The notes below the pieces were generated by a model. That model made no database searches. It was not told the DNA's origin and was given only the letters and a program-made list of their open reading frames with translations. 64,000 nucleotides of DNA from positions 1,188,001-1,252,000 of the forward strand of contig NW_026611617.1 of NCBI RefSeq assembly GCF_028009165.1, in the 5' to 3' direction. This document shows positions 44,628 through 57,200 of the stretch, one piece after another. The DNA is from Akanthomyces muscarius (Eukaryota; Ascomycota; Sordariomycetes; Hypocreales; Cordycipitaceae). Position 1 is the first letter of the stretch. Every line of letters begins with the position of its first letter. Made by a program: the position numbers and the translations under genes.

Positions 44628-46823
44628 TCACATAGTGTCATTCAGATAATTCACCCAGTCGTCAATGTTGGAAATGTTCATGTCGTTGAAGAATGCGGCG
44701 TTCATCTCGGACTCGCCCGCAGCTTCGACTTCGGCGGGAGTGCGTGCCATAAGATTCTTGACCTTGTGATGGAGCAAAGAGCCAGCCTTGCTTTCCGTGT
44801 TCGCGTTAAAATCGCAAATGCCCTGGAGCATCTGCTTGCCTCGCTCAAGAAGCTCCAGGTCGAGATCTGCAATGCTTTGCGTGTCCTCGAGCACGGAAAT
44901 AACATACGACGCCGCATGGAAGCCAGAATGGCCATCAATCATCCAGCGATAAGGGTTTAGCCCCGGGTCGTTTTTCATGTGAATATAAGATTCTAGCAAG
45001 TTGAGCGACTGCGAAAAGATCCTTTGAGGCTTGGTCAGTAAATGATTGTCGCATGAGACAAGCAGTGTCCCTTGGGAGCTCTCTTCGCATACAATGATTT
45101 CTGGGCTGGTGCCAGGGAGTGGCGCTGGCCTTTGGGGAACTTGTAGTAGTAATAGATCCAAAACTTCCACTTGATGTGGTTGGAGAGATCCAAGATGAGT
45201 CTATGCAGAGGGAAGCGCGAGTCGCAGTGGCGCAGGTAGAGCATATGGTTCTTCTCGAGCGTTGTCTCGATGAGCAGACGCATGTCCTGTTCTTCTGCAG
45301 CCGCTAGTAAGCCATTTGTCGCTCGAGAGGGGCCTCGTTCAGGCTCTGACGTAAGGGTGTCGCGGGGTAGCTCGTGCAGCAGCTTCTGCATGCTTGTAAC
45401 TCCATGGAGCCTAACGAGCTGAATTGTCATGGCGGTAAACTTGCGCGGGTCATAGTGGTTCGGTAATGGAGGTTGCCCCGGCATAATGTCATTGTCGTCG
45501 GCATTGGATGGTAGCCGCGTGGTAAAGGACGCTGTGGTAATGATGGGCGGCAGACCTTGTGAGACTGCCGTCCGAACATCGAGGTAGAAGATTTGATACC
45601 ACAGTCTTCGGCGAATCTCGACCTGTACCGCATCCATGGTGCCAGGAGAGAACTCCGTTGGTTCTTTGTGTAGACCCAATGACTGCGCCATGCGTACTGC
45701 CAATCCGACGGGGGCCCATATTTGCTGCATCTCGTCATCGCGACAGCGGCATGTCTGGGTGTCGCAAATTATTAGCCCCATGCAATCTTGCGCAAAATAA
45801 CGAGCATACCAAGAAAAGCACAAAGGCTTGAAGAACGGCAATCGCTGGGCTAGACATGAAAGACTCCTTATCGAGGGCTAACACTAAAGCACTTTCGAAT
45901 CGTTTCAGCATGTCTGTCTTGCTTGCACCGAACATGGCGTCTACTTGTGTGGCCTCCATGCTGTATATAGCAGAAAAGAAAATGCTAAACAGCAGTGGCT
46001 CAAAGTGGCTTTCTCTGTCGGAATCTGGACCAAGCGCTACTGTAGCTGGTTCATATAGCTGCTGCTGTGCCAAGTGAGCGTCGAATGCTCGTCGTAATGT
46101 GGGCTTGTGAAAAAGAGAAATGACTGCCTCCACGTTGGAAGTGAAGACGTCAAGAAGAAAGCGGCATTCAGTCGCGCTCTGCGGGTAGTATTGTGTGGTG
46201 ATGTCTTTGTCCTCCTCGTCGAGGCGGGAACCCATCAAGGCGTAAATTAGTGATGGGCGTGATGACTGTGTATTGTATGGCAGCGGCCGGTCAGGAATGG
46301 CACAACATCGCCGGACATTTTTTGGCCATTGCGCAACACGCTCGGGGTTCATCAGAACGTCGCGCGTGGCCTCGTCCATGTTTGTCGAGAGGGACTGGGC
46401 TCGTACGGTCGCAACATCATTCGCTCTGGTCGGCTCCACAGCGGATACCCAATGCGAAGGCGGCACGAAGCGGGAGCACTCGTTTTCCATGATGAGCGTA
46501 CCCCTGTGCTGGGTAGTCTTGGCCTTGTCGGGCAAGGTGTTCATGCCGGCTGCAGGGCTGGTGCAGCTCGCCGGTGTGGAGGTAACAGAGCCAGACGAGC
46601 CATGCTTCGTCTCGGACGGTCCACGATGCAGAATCGAGGCATTCTCTTGGCCCCACGCAACCATACCGCCGGATATGGTGGTCGGAACTATCCTCGTCAG
46701 ACTCGGCGATTGGTAGGTGCAAGCGTGGTTTCCTCTCTGGCACACAGAGCAAATCGGGGTCCGCCGGTCGCAGCGCACCTTGCGACGGCGGCACGTTAGA
46801 CACGACGTGATCTGCCGCGTCAT
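44628..46823 (-). CDS. Zn2Cys6 transcription factor with fungal-specific regulator domain
   Basis: Exons 45810-46823, 45093-45754 and 44628-45021; introns 55 and 71 nt; 689 residues. The Zn2Cys6 cluster lies at residues 8-35 with ideal spacing (C-x2-C-x6-C-x6-C-x2-C-x6-C) and basic RRRKVRC. The middle is the fungal_trans domain: VISLFHKPTLRRAF, MAQSLGLHKEP and the ExRRRLWYQIFYLDV signature. An acidic C-terminus follows. The frame continues 25 codons upstream but begins with TTG, so I take the first ATG. It is convergent with the orphan 637-residue gene, 201 bases apart, and is the likely pathway-specific activator of the 35-52 kb group. The second intron uses the CTGAC..AAAG acceptor; the later CGCAG acceptor would break frame. 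Confidence 0.88.
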
Positions 46824-48763
46824 TGGTTGCTGCTGGGCTGTTGAGATCGCATGTCGTTTCACGAGCGCCCCTCGTCGTTGAAAACTTGAGTAATCCAAGC
46901 CATTGTTCTCCGTGGTGGGGGATCGAGCAGCGAAGTTGTTTGGCCAGAAAATCCGGTGTCAGCCTGTTTGCTCACTGCGTCATGGAAATCGATTTATTTG
47001 TCACATGACCCGACAAGGAACTATCCACAGCAGCCCGACAAAAGGCTTTAGCCACGGGTCGCATGCGAAAGCAAACACTATTTCATTCATATAGTAAAAA
47101 GGTGTTAATTGAGGCATTTTATTCTACTTTGTCTTTATTATAATTCTCAATTAGGCAGTGTTTCTGGAGAAAGGAAAGGCTTCTCGACCGGTCCACCACA
47201 AGCTCGCCGGCGTACTACGCTCCTGGCGGAACATGGGTAATTTGATCCGGATGAAACATGACCCTCGATCATGCGCAGTGCACCGAGTTGAACGTGTAGT
47301 GAATGGGCTGTTATCGCGTCACCTGCTTCACGAAGTTGTGGGAAAGCGCGGCTGGTACAACAGCAGCCAGAATAGCATTTGACCCTCGCGGCGCAAATTT
47401 AGTGCCGAGGCTAGGGGCCACGTTAAACCAGTCGAGCGACAATGGGCGGCCAAAACACACGAGTCTGATGCCAACTAACAACTGGAAACTTTACAAAGGG
47501 CCTCAACCGGCCCAACAGCTTCTTTCTCAGCTTCTCACACGATATTGCCCAATCGCCATAGCTTGGCTACAAACAACGCCTTTTGTAAATGCGGCGGCAT
47601 GTCTTTCTCCGCTGCCAGTTCTCGTCGCATTTCTTGACGCAGCAGGCAGGCACGTATTCCGACCGCAAGGACGGCCCCGGGCCTAGTTCGCTTCCTTTCT
47701 CAGCGGCCATGAGAGCGTTCGCTGCAACGCACCGAGCCGAAAGACTTCACGAGAAGGCTGCCGCGGACCGGCGCAGTCATACGTAGGACAGATGGAAGCG
47801 CATTGAAATTTACTGGGGCTCTAAAACGGAAGTGGGGAGTGGAAGCGTAGTGTTAATGAGTGGCTGTTGTTTGTAGGCGTTAAATGAGGCTGTCCACATG
47901 ATGCCATGGACTAGCTCCAGGTTGCGGACTTGGCAGTTTGCAATCGGATTTCAGGAGACCTACAATGCCTCCAGGTAGTTTCGAGCGCTAATGTATGGCG
48001 ATTCGGTGGCAGTTCGCTTGGAATTACGTTCAACCCACTGTATACGTGCCTCGCACCCTACTTCTCGTGCCTTTGCTGTGCCTAACCATCTCGTTCATAG
48101 CTTATTCTAGAGCTTTCTAGTATAAGCGTTTGTTATGTCCCTTAAACGGAAGCGCCTGTATCCCGATCTTCTTTACTCTATCTAACCTCTCTCAAATTGT
48201 GCTCCGGGTTCCTTCACCGACGACGACATACCATATACTGTCTGCCACGTTCCAGGGTCGCTCCTTCTTCAACATGACCTCAACTTCTTTCTTGACATGT
48301 GCCGTCCCCTCTGGATCCGTGTTCTAAAACCTGCGCATAGCATCCCATGCTATCTTTCGCCATGTCGTGCCTTTACTGCGGCCTCGTCCGATACTTCGTC
48401 GTCCCGAGCTCTCCACCGAACAGAAGCTCGTGGCCCATCCCCTCGCTGAACGCCTCTGACGAGAAGTGTGCTTTTGCCTCGACCTTCGCCTCGACGTAAG
48501 TTTGATAGAATGGCTGTGCTGTCGCGAGGACTTCGCTATTATTGTGCTCGTTGATCGTCGTCACGGAAATGAGGATCAGGTCGATTGGGATCGACACCGG
48601 CGGGACTGACGAAAGACAGCCACAGGAAAAGACGAGGATTCCCATGCAGTCACTGTGATGCTTCTTCGCGGGAAAGATGGGAACGATAGTGAGGTGGGTG
48701 CACGGCGCTTTCTTATCTTTCGCGCTACAGAGGAGAAACGAGCTATGCGACGCCATGTTTCTC
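46824..48763. other. intergenic, with one doubtful minus-strand frame
   Basis: Regulator promoter and 3' flank of the sulfotransferase. A minus-strand frame from an ATG at 48756 to 48373 (128 codons) starts 8 bases beyond the sulfotransferase stop. Its composition is protein-like but I recognise nothing, and it could simply be 3' UTR. Confidence 0.35.
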
Positions 48764-49741
48764 TCAGAGATTTGCTCCAGAAAGCCAACGGGCACCATAA
48801 CCCATTGAGCCCACGACGGCGAAGATCATAACCCACCTCAAGCCGGCCTCTTTGAGGATCTGACCGGCCAACCCCTCAACAGCCTCGGCGTCGTTGGCGC
48901 GAGGGAACGGCTCATCGGGAACAGGCTTCCCCAGCATTTGGCACAAGGGACTCCAGCCTTCGCTGAGCTCCATCATGTGGAACCTGTCGGGCGGAGTCAC
49001 TCGCTTGACGTATTCATTGTGCTCTTCCATGCGTTCTGCAAATACTCAGCGCTGGTTGGTCATAGAGGGAGGCAGGATGGGGAAGGGAAACTCACTGTCA
49101 GTCATAGGGCCGAACTGCTCTTCTTGCCTACATGCGCAAATCCACGTCAGTCGTGGACCTTACCAAGAATCCTAAGCACGGCAGGGGAGCGTTCTTACAT
49201 ATCTAAAAACTGGGCAACAAGCTTCGGATACCATCGTTTGCCTGGCACAGGTGCGAGAAACCAATTGAGGAAGCCGGCCCCAGCCGTCTGGGTGACGGAC
49301 TGCCAGCTCTTCCACCAACGTTCCCGGTCGCGGGAGACACAGATAACCTGGGCGTCCGGGTACAATTCGAGGAGCTCCTCAACGAAGCAATTTCCCGGGG
49401 CGTCGGAGATGGCGACGAAGCCCGAGGTGGCTTCGCGGAGGATCTTGAGCAGGCGAGGCTTGTCGTGCCGAGCGGCGAAGGCCTCGGTCCAGAGCTTTAC
49501 GTATGCTAGAAGAATAAAGACTTCAGTCAGTTACACTAAAGAGCAAAACATTTCGTGGATGAGATCAGGTGTGCGCACAGTCTTCTCTCCCGAAGAGCTG
49601 GGAGCCGCCGTGCATGACTGGCCCTTGAAGTAGCTGCTCTAGGGCCAAGGCCATGGAGAGAGTGCCGGTACGGGAGTAGCCCGCGCCGACGACCCGCAGG
49701 GTCCGGGACGAGTTATCAGGGACAGACGCAACGCCGCCCAT
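48764..49741 (-). CDS. sulfotransferase-like P-loop protein (Sulfotransfer_4 type), paralogue C
   Basis: Four exons, 49579-49741, 49199-49505, 49096-49127 and 48764-49035; introns 73, 71, 60 nt; 257 residues. This copy has a canonical phosphosulfate-binding loop, GAGYSRTGTLSM, near residue 20, then SDAPGNCFVEEL, YPDAQVICVSRDRERWWKSW (cofactor arginine plus W-W-K-S), EGWSPLCQMLGKP and DEPFPRAND, with a C-terminal membrane segment. Exon 3 encodes only about 10 residues. Compared with paralogues A and B it looks catalytically intact. As part of the 35-52 kb group it could add or transfer a sulfo-type group to the product, or serve an unrelated role; the family is biochemically poorly defined in fungi. 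Confidence 0.85.
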
Positions 49742-50944
49742 ACTTAATGAATTATTTAAGGTTTATGGAACTGAAGCTGAAAATAAGGCTGCGCCTCATA
49801 TTTTCTGCATACGTGCTTTGACGAATGGTCACATGACTTGTCTCGGGCATTTCCTCATACTAACTGGCGACATATCCTACGCCGGTGGCCGCCCATTCTA
49901 GAAGTACAGCTAGCACACCTCTTTACGTAAACTGAAGTTCTACCCACACTATAGACATCTATAGTCAAATTAAATCAAACTAGTTTCAGAGAGTTGCTTT
50001 GAAAAGCAAGCATTAGAAGTCGGGATAAGCCGCGACTGTACCGCGCTAGTTTAGCGATTACCAGTAAACTCACTACTAGCCCCTCACATGCCGCACCGTC
50101 ACAGATACTTCATATTGACTACGGACTTTAGCGTAGCCCTACCTCAGACGGGCCTCGGCTTTGTTGATCATATCTCGTGTCAAGCCCGCGAATAATACTG
50201 ATAGGGCGCAATAACGCTTGACTCTGCCGAATTATGTGCCGAGGCACTACTCTAGCGGCTAGCCCAAAGCCATAAACACGCCTCGGCAAGATTAAGCGAC
50301 GGGGATCATGAGTGTTTCCTCAATCCACCCATATACAATTACCCCGCACGCATCGAAGTTAGCCAGGGTCACAGCAGCTGTCATTGACGCCAGCTCCTGT
50401 GACGAGGTCGCCTCCAAAATAACTGTGTCCCACGAACCATAACAACCGGGCTTCAACAAGGACTCGATAACGATACAACAAGGGCAGGTACATCAGGACA
50501 CAGCAAGCGCTGTAATACGTACCTAGAGAATAAGATGATGGCGTCTCAGCTGAATGTCGCCAGGGATCAAGGCTTCCTGACGGAATTAAATCCTCGCTGT
50601 ACTTCCAGTGGCTCTCACTGTAATCAGAAGTATCCTTGTGTATCCTCTAGGTACAGACTACCCTGTTCAGAACCAGATTCTAGCGTGGACGCATTTTGAA
50701 GGCGACCTCCCTCCGTAGTGCAACCCGGAGTTGGCACATTGCCCTAAGCTGAACGAGGATTAGGTAAATAATCGAAGACAAGTGAAATGGTAAATCGTGG
50801 CTCAAGGTACGAGCCTTCCCGAGATTATATATGCTGTGCCGACCCTCTTCCTAGTTAAACGTTTTTGTTATTCCTTCACACTTCATCACTCCGCCCGACC
50901 GGCACCAAGCAGATACAGCCAGGTCACAAGGCCAGACAAAGCCG
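49742..50944. other. divergent promoter region, sulfotransferase C / FAD oxidase
   Basis: No gene supported in 1.2 kb between divergent start codons. Confidence 0.5.
50826..50832 (+). promoter_or_regulatory. TATA-like box (TATATAT)
   Basis: TATATAT about 113 bases before the ATG of the FAD oxidase, followed by a C/T-rich leader. Confidence 0.45.
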
Positions 50945-52441
50945 ATGTATTGCTATAAAATCCTAGCTGTTGTGGCCGTCTTTTGGGCTCCCACAACCGC
51001 CTTGGTGTTGGATCCAAGAGCAGCATCAGCAGGCCCGGCAGCATGCGCCAATCTTACATTGCGTCTCGGCGACTCCAAGGTTGAAAGCGACAAGTACAGT
51101 CCAAGTTACCTGTACACGAAATACGACTACTGGAACGCTCAGCAGAGCAAGTACACTCCCTCGTGCATCGCCTATCCAAGTTCAGCGAAGGATGTCTCTG
51201 AGATTATCCAAGCTGTTCGAGCGGCTGGGTCGCGCTTCGCTATCAAGGCAGCCGGGCACAATCCCAACACATTCTTCTCATCCGTCGATGCCGGTGTCTT
51301 AATTGATCTCAACCGAATGACGGCAAAGTCGTACGACGCAGAGACGACACTCGCAACATACGAGCCCGGCGGCGACTTTGGAGAAATTTACGAGTATTTC
51401 ATCCAATACAACCGGACCGTCGTCGGCGCTCGACTTAGCGGCGTGGGGACTGGACTGGCGCTGGGTGGCGGTCTCAGCTACCTGTCGCCGCAGTATGGCA
51501 TGGCGTGCGATGGATTTAAACAGCTGGAAGTTGTGCTGCCTAGTGGCGAAATTGTTAATGCATCTACGACGGAGAACCCTGACCTCTTCTTTGCGTGCCG
51601 CGGCGGTGGCGGCAATGCCTACGGCGTCGTGACCAAATACACGGTACAGAGCCGCCCTGTGGGTACGTTCACGGCCGGAAATCTCGTCTATCTCTTTGAG
51701 AAAAACGACGCTATTCTCCAGGCGATCGGCAATTTTACACTATACAACACAGATCCTAAGGCAAGCATCATCGGTACCTACGAGAGGCTGTTTCTTCCGT
51801 CGGGCGGACTCAACCTTGACTCCGCCATCATCATGTTTCTCGTCTACGACGGTGAGGATCCGGGCGACGTCTTCAAGAACTTTACATCCATTCCGGCTGT
51901 CTTGAATACAATTAGCAAAAAGACATACCTCGATGTGGTCAACATGCCGCTGCCAATTGCCACCGAGATTTCGCGTGGCGACAACATCTTTCGCGTGGCC
52001 GCCCACAGCATCAGCGAGACGGATAAGACGTACGCGGCTGCCTACGATGCCTGGTCGAAATGGTGCGATACCCACAAGGGCTCCTATGTGCTGTCATCGC
52101 TTGACTTTCAGCCGGTTCCTAGGTCATTGACCGACGCCTCGGCCTCGCAGGGGGGTAATGCCATGCAGATGCCGTCGGGCCCATGGATCTGGCTCAACTT
52201 TCTCATCACGACACCCCGGGGGATGCCCAAGGCCAATTACGATGCTGTGCAGGCCAGTTTCCGCGACATGGTGGCGAGTGTACCCAGTGCAAAAGGGCTT
52301 CCGCTGTTTATCAATGATGCCAGCTACGACCAGAATCCACTGAGCACTTTTTCGTCATATAAGCGTTTACAGGGCATCAAGGCCAAATACGACCCTGAGG
52401 GGTTCTTCGCCCAGTATACAGGCGGCTGGTCATTTTCTTGA
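50945..52441 (+). CDS. secreted FAD-linked oxidoreductase (berberine-bridge / VAO type)
   Basis: Intronless, 498 residues. Residues 1-20 are a signal peptide (MYCYKILAVVAVFW... to TTA). PCMH-type FAD domain: YPSSAKDVSEIIQAVRAAG, then IKAAGHNPN with the histidine that usually bonds FAD through the 8-alpha carbon, GVGTGLALGGGLSYLSPQYGMACD and CRGGGGNAYGVVTKY. The second covalent cysteine of plant BBE enzymes is replaced by Ala-Tyr at that place, so a single covalent link is expected. A C-terminal FAQYTGGWSF replaces the usual NxQsI ending. N-glycosylation sites occur (NLT, NRT, NFT). Such enzymes carry out late oxidations or ring closures in fungal metabolite pathways, in secretory compartments or outside the cell. 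It is the last gene before the AT-rich block. Confidence 0.92.
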   Translation: MYCYKILAVVAVFWAPTTALVLDPRAASAGPAACANLTLRLGDSKVESDKYSPSYLYTKYDYWNAQQSKYTPSCIAYPSSAKDVSEIIQAVRAAGSRFAIKAAGHNPNTFFSSVDAGVLIDLNRMTAKSYDAETTLATYEPGGDFGEIYEYFIQYNRTVVGARLSGVGTGLALGGGLSYLSPQYGMACDGFKQLEVVLPSGEIVNASTTENPDLFFACRGGGGNAYGVVTKYTVQSRPVGTFTAGNLVYLFEKNDAILQAIGNFTLYNTDPKASIIGTYERLFLPSGGLNLDSAIIMFLVYDGEDPGDVFKNFTSIPAVLNTISKKTYLDVVNMPLPIATEISRGDNIFRVAAHSISETDKTYAAAYDAWSKWCDTHKGSYVLSSLDFQPVPRSLTDASASQGGNAMQMPSGPWIWLNFLITTPRGMPKANYDAVQASFRDMVASVPSAKGLPLFINDASYDQNPLSTFSSYKRLQGIKAKYDPEGFFAQYTGGWSFS

Positions 52442-53501
52442 TTAGCGTTAATTGCAGCTAAGTCAATAAAACTCACTGACTCACGTGCTTCAGTATTTTC
52501 GTGGTCCCCTTCGCTAGGTATGCACTTGAAGAGGGCTTGTCAAGGCTCTAGAGTCAGTAAAGACACATTATAGCCATTGGGTATAAGTGTTACTATTCCA
52601 GTCACCAGCTACAGTCACCAAATACAGGGCTCCTATTAGCCTAAATCCATAGTAGACCCACTTTTTAGCTAGCCTAGATCTTCCACTATAAATAGCGATC
52701 ACTTCACCTAATTAAGTAGCTTTTAACTACTACTACTAGACCCTTATAATATCTATTATATAAATCTCTTATAATTTTAATACTAATTAGTAGTTATAAA
52801 ATTATAAATAATATAGTTTATAAGTAAGTAGGCCACCTAAGTAAGTAGGCCACTTTATATTATTTTTTAATTAACTATATTTAAACTCTATTAACTTAAT
52901 AAGATAAAATAGTTTTAACTTTAAATAAAAAAGATATTATTAATACCTTTAAGGCTTTAAAAAAAAACTTTATACTATTATTTTAGAATATAGCTTATAT
53001 CTATAATATATTATAAATAATACTAATATATTATTAATAAGAATAACTAAGTTAAGCTAATATAATAGTATACTTTTAAAAATTAATAAATAAAAAGGAA
53101 AATCTTTTTATTTAATATATTTTTAATTTAGATATATAATTTTAATTATTTTACTTATATAATATAAAAGTTATAACTAACTATCTATTAGAGCTTAAAT
53201 ATAATATTCTAATTAAGAAGTATAAGTTTATAAACTTTATTAAGTAATATTTAGAACTTATTATATATTTATTATATTAAATTAACTATTAAAAAGTCTA
53301 ATATAAAGATTTAAAATAATATTAAGACTAATTTTAGCTTATAAAAATATTATTATAAAATATAATATATAAAAAAGGGAGATTTATAACTTTAATAAGA
53401 TAGACTTTATAATAGACTAAATATTATTTAAAATAGTTATTATAAATATAAAAAGATATTAAAAAGGTTAAAAAATATAATAAAGAAATTATATTTAGAT
53501 A
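52442..53501. other. transition into AT-rich block
   Basis: Normal composition ends near 52600. From there the sequence is almost only A and T with stop codons in all frames. A ~45-bp block with a duplicated TAAGTAAGTAGGCCAC unit (52809-52853) recurs in mutated form at 53801-53842. No gene. Confidence 0.7.
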
Positions 53502-53800
53502 ATAATAATAAAGTATATTAATATAACTAATATTATTATTCCTCTTTTTATTATTATTATAAGTAAAACTTATCTCTCCTTTTAGTATAAAAATAGCCCT
53601 TTATTTTATAACTAAGCTATTTTTATTACTAAAAATAGATAAACTATAAATAAGAAGTATTTAAAATAGTTTAAGTATTTTAATTTATATATAAAGACTA
53701 AAAGAATTAATAAATATAGGCTATTAATCCTTAATAGATATAAAAGTTATTACTTTATAAATTTTAAGTTATATTATAAGGTAAATAATATAATTATATT
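53502..53800. repeat. left arm of a ~300-bp inverted repeat
   Basis: The reverse complement of this arm matches 61868-62170 along its length. Differences are mostly C/T or G/A. The Gypsy element lies between the arms. Confidence 0.8.
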
Positions 53801-53842
53801 ATAATATAGTTTATAAATAAGTAAGCTATTTAAGTAAGTAGG

Positions 53843-54070
53843 TGTTATGGACTGGCCTTATAGCTGCTATAGGTAAGCGTTATAATAGTTATTAATTCTC
53901 TTAAGGAGAGAAGAAAGAGGAAGGAAGGGGGAGGCTCTCTCCCTCTCCCTCTCCCCTAATCTAGCTCGTAATCTACACTATAGAGTAAGTATAATCTACG
54001 CCTAATACGAGAGCTTACTAAGCTCTTACATTAAGTCCTTAGGGAGCGGGCAAAGCCTGAATCCTTTATA
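53843..54070 (-). repeat. 3' LTR of the Gypsy element
   Basis: Contains the CT-rich CTCTCTCCCTCTCCC tract shared with the other LTR. Confidence 0.85.
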
Positions 54071-54104
54071 TACCCCTCTCCTCCTAGGCTAGGCTAAAAT
54101 GGAT

Positions 54105-54290
54105 ATAGAATAGTAGTGTCGACACTGTGTGTGTGTTAGCTGCTGGAAAAAAGTTTTTTATCGCTGTGCTAGTGTAGGTGTGTCCTGGCGCGGATTAACT
54201 GTTCTTATGTGCTCATACTGTGCGGGTACACTATATGCTATACCTCCGCCGTATATACTATAGTACGGAGAAACTTACACACTAGTGCTC
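54105..54290. other. patch that kept CpA/TpG inside the RIP-mutated element
   Basis: About 190 bases just inside the 3' LTR keep a TGTGTGTGTG run, many CA/TG steps and the palindrome GTGTCGACAC (54116-54125), whereas surrounding DNA has almost lost them. Confidence 0.6.
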
Positions 54291-57200
54291 TATATGTAAA
54301 TAGGGGGCTAGGTGTAGGCTATAAAGGCTGTGCCTTACTTTATTCGCTTACCCTAACTAGTTATATATAATGCTTTTATAATATACTTTACTTTTATACT
54401 ATAATTAAGGCTAGGCGTGGCCTTTAAGGCCCTTTTATAACGCTACTCCTCTTTAAAGTAAATGTCCTATAAAAGGAGTCTTATAGCTATAACTGTTATT
54501 ACTACTTCTCCTAAATTTCTTTTCGCCCCTGTCCTATCTCTTTTCTCTATCCTACTAAACCTCCTACAAACTTCTACGACTATATTCTGCCTTCTGTCTC
54601 TACCTATACACTATTAACTTCCTAATTGTTAAATCTTAATAACTCCCTTATTATTCCCTAATACCTCTATACTATATCCGCTATAATAGCTCCTCCTCCC
54701 CCTCCTTTACTATAAAGTAGTAGTAGTGCTAGTCTTTTAGGGTATAAAGCCCCCCGCTACTTTATTAATAGTATTCTTATTATTAGCGATTTAGATAATA
54801 AGGCTTTTATATTAGAGAATAAGGAGGAATACCCCTACCTTATATACCTCTATACTGCCGCTAAAAATCTAACACTTACTTATATTTAGATAAGTACTAG
54901 CTCTTATTTAGTTTACTAGTATAAGAAGAAGCTTTATGTCTATAACTAGGCACTTTTTACTAGTAATGCGTGCCTTTATTATACTACTAAACGTCTATAG
55001 TCTCTTATTAATAAGAAGAGAGCTATTATAAAGATAGCTACTAGTATACCTTACTAGAAGGGGTATAAGTTTCCTATCACCACGCCTACCTTTAGAAAGG
55101 CTTTTTATTAGTATAATAGTACTTTAGAGTCTATACGCTTATAGCCTTATATCGCTTAGGATGTGTTCGCCGCCGCTCCCCCCCTAACTAAGGCCTTATC
55201 TACGCCGCCCCCTCTTATATCGTTATAAATAGTCTTCGCCCCTACCTCTAGTTAGGGCTATAACTTCTTTTAGGAGATAGTATAGGCTGTGTAAGCCTTC
55301 TAAGGACTAGCTACTAGCCTTTAAGCTATCTAGGTATACCCTCCGCTTTTCCTCTATTAGTATACTATTAATTATCTATATAGATAGAGAACTGTACTAC
55401 TACTACTACTACTATAGAACGTAATAACCGTAATATTATAGTATAGTAGTAAATAATCGCCGCCTTTATATTAATTACTATACTCACTACTTCTTAATAC
55501 TATACTCTTACCTATCTTAATAATAAGTAAGATAAGCGCTACTCTTTACGCTCTTTATATTACTATAGTTCTAGTTATCGCCACTCTAGGTATTATTATC
55601 GCTCTTACTCCCTTAAGTTGCCTTTACTATGTACTTATCGTTACTTATATTCCCCCCGCCCTAATTATAAGTAGTCTACTAATAAAGAGTGAGATGTCTT
55701 TATTATATACCTAGTATAGCGCTACTATACTTCTACCTATTTTCCCTTTTACCCCTAGCCTTTTATGCCTAGTCTTTTATATTACGCTAATATACGCTTA
55801 TAGCTTTACTATTTTTTTATTTTCCTAATACCTATATAGGTTTAGGTTATATATACTAAAAGGCTAGGTATAGTGCTAAAAAAGCTATAAGCTCTTAGGG
55901 GGGCTCTTATAGTAATATACTATTTATTAATTAAAATTTTCTAAGAGTTATAATTTAAGCCTATATCTTTTCTATAATATTAGGCGGCTCCTGTTATATA
56001 GTAATAAGCTATATATAGGCTATTATTAGTCTAGGCGTCTCCTTATTTCACTTTAAATTCCTATAAGGCTACGCTATTTATTAGTACTATTAAGGGCTTT
56101 TATATTAGAGTAGGATAGCTAGTCTATTTTACTAGTACTTCTCTTTTCTTTATACGCCTATAGGCGTTCTAAGTGTGTAGGATTTTCTTAATAAAATATT
56201 CTTTAGCTAGGTTAGAACCTAGTTTGTTTTCTACTAGTATAGGTACTAGGGTCTAGTTGTTACGAGCTTAGGATAGTAAGGGATTAGTTACGGCTCTTTT
56301 AATAAGGTCGATATAAAAGGTTTTATAGATATTACTAGGGACGTCTAATATAACTGTTAATAGTGATAATATATTAGTTACTATATATTTTATATAGACC
56401 TAGTTAAGTTTCTTATTTAGCTATAATATAGTAATATTTTAAAGAGAAAACTATACTTTATTGTTAATATAGAATTATTTAGCTAGTTAATATGTCTAAT
56501 CTATAAAGTCCTTCTATTACTACTATATATATATAATAGTAGACTATATAAGCTTAACTCTATCCTAAATTTATTTAAGAAATATCTAAGCGTGTCCTAT
56601 TAGAGATTTTAGTGTTATTATTACCTCTTATAGTGTCTAAATTAATTCCTTATTATAGTTATAAAGTAAGAAGTTCAGGCTATAGCTAGTAATAGAGGAG
56701 TCTTTATTATTTAACGCCTATTATATAGTTAGTAGTTACTATATCTAGTTATACTATAAGTATAAAATAAGTATATATAGTACTACTTATACTTCTTAGT
56801 TCGCCCTCTTTATACCGCCGTCTATCTAGGGGTAATATATAGTAGAGAGGAGTTACTTAGTGCCTGTTAGGTAGTATAGTATATACTAAAATTCCCTAAC
56901 CTAGTTAGAGCCTTAATTATTAATAATTTACCTAGGGAAGCTATAAAAACGCCACTAATATAAGAGAAAATATTTAGTATAAGCCTTAGCTATTATTATA
57001 GTTATCACTTCTAGTTAAATAAATTTAAATAGCTAGTCTATAATTACTATAAGAAATTATAGCGCGTTACTATCCTATACTAGTAAATCGGTTATAAAGT
57101 TAATAGATATTTATTACTAGTAGTAGTCAGCTACTAGTATTAGTTAGAGGAGGCCTTATTATAGTTTCCTAGACTTATAGGCTCCGAAATAAGCATAGTT

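Noticed and set aside
47303..47686. 127-codon plus-strand frame
   Set aside because: No recognisable family, no start context, no splice pattern.
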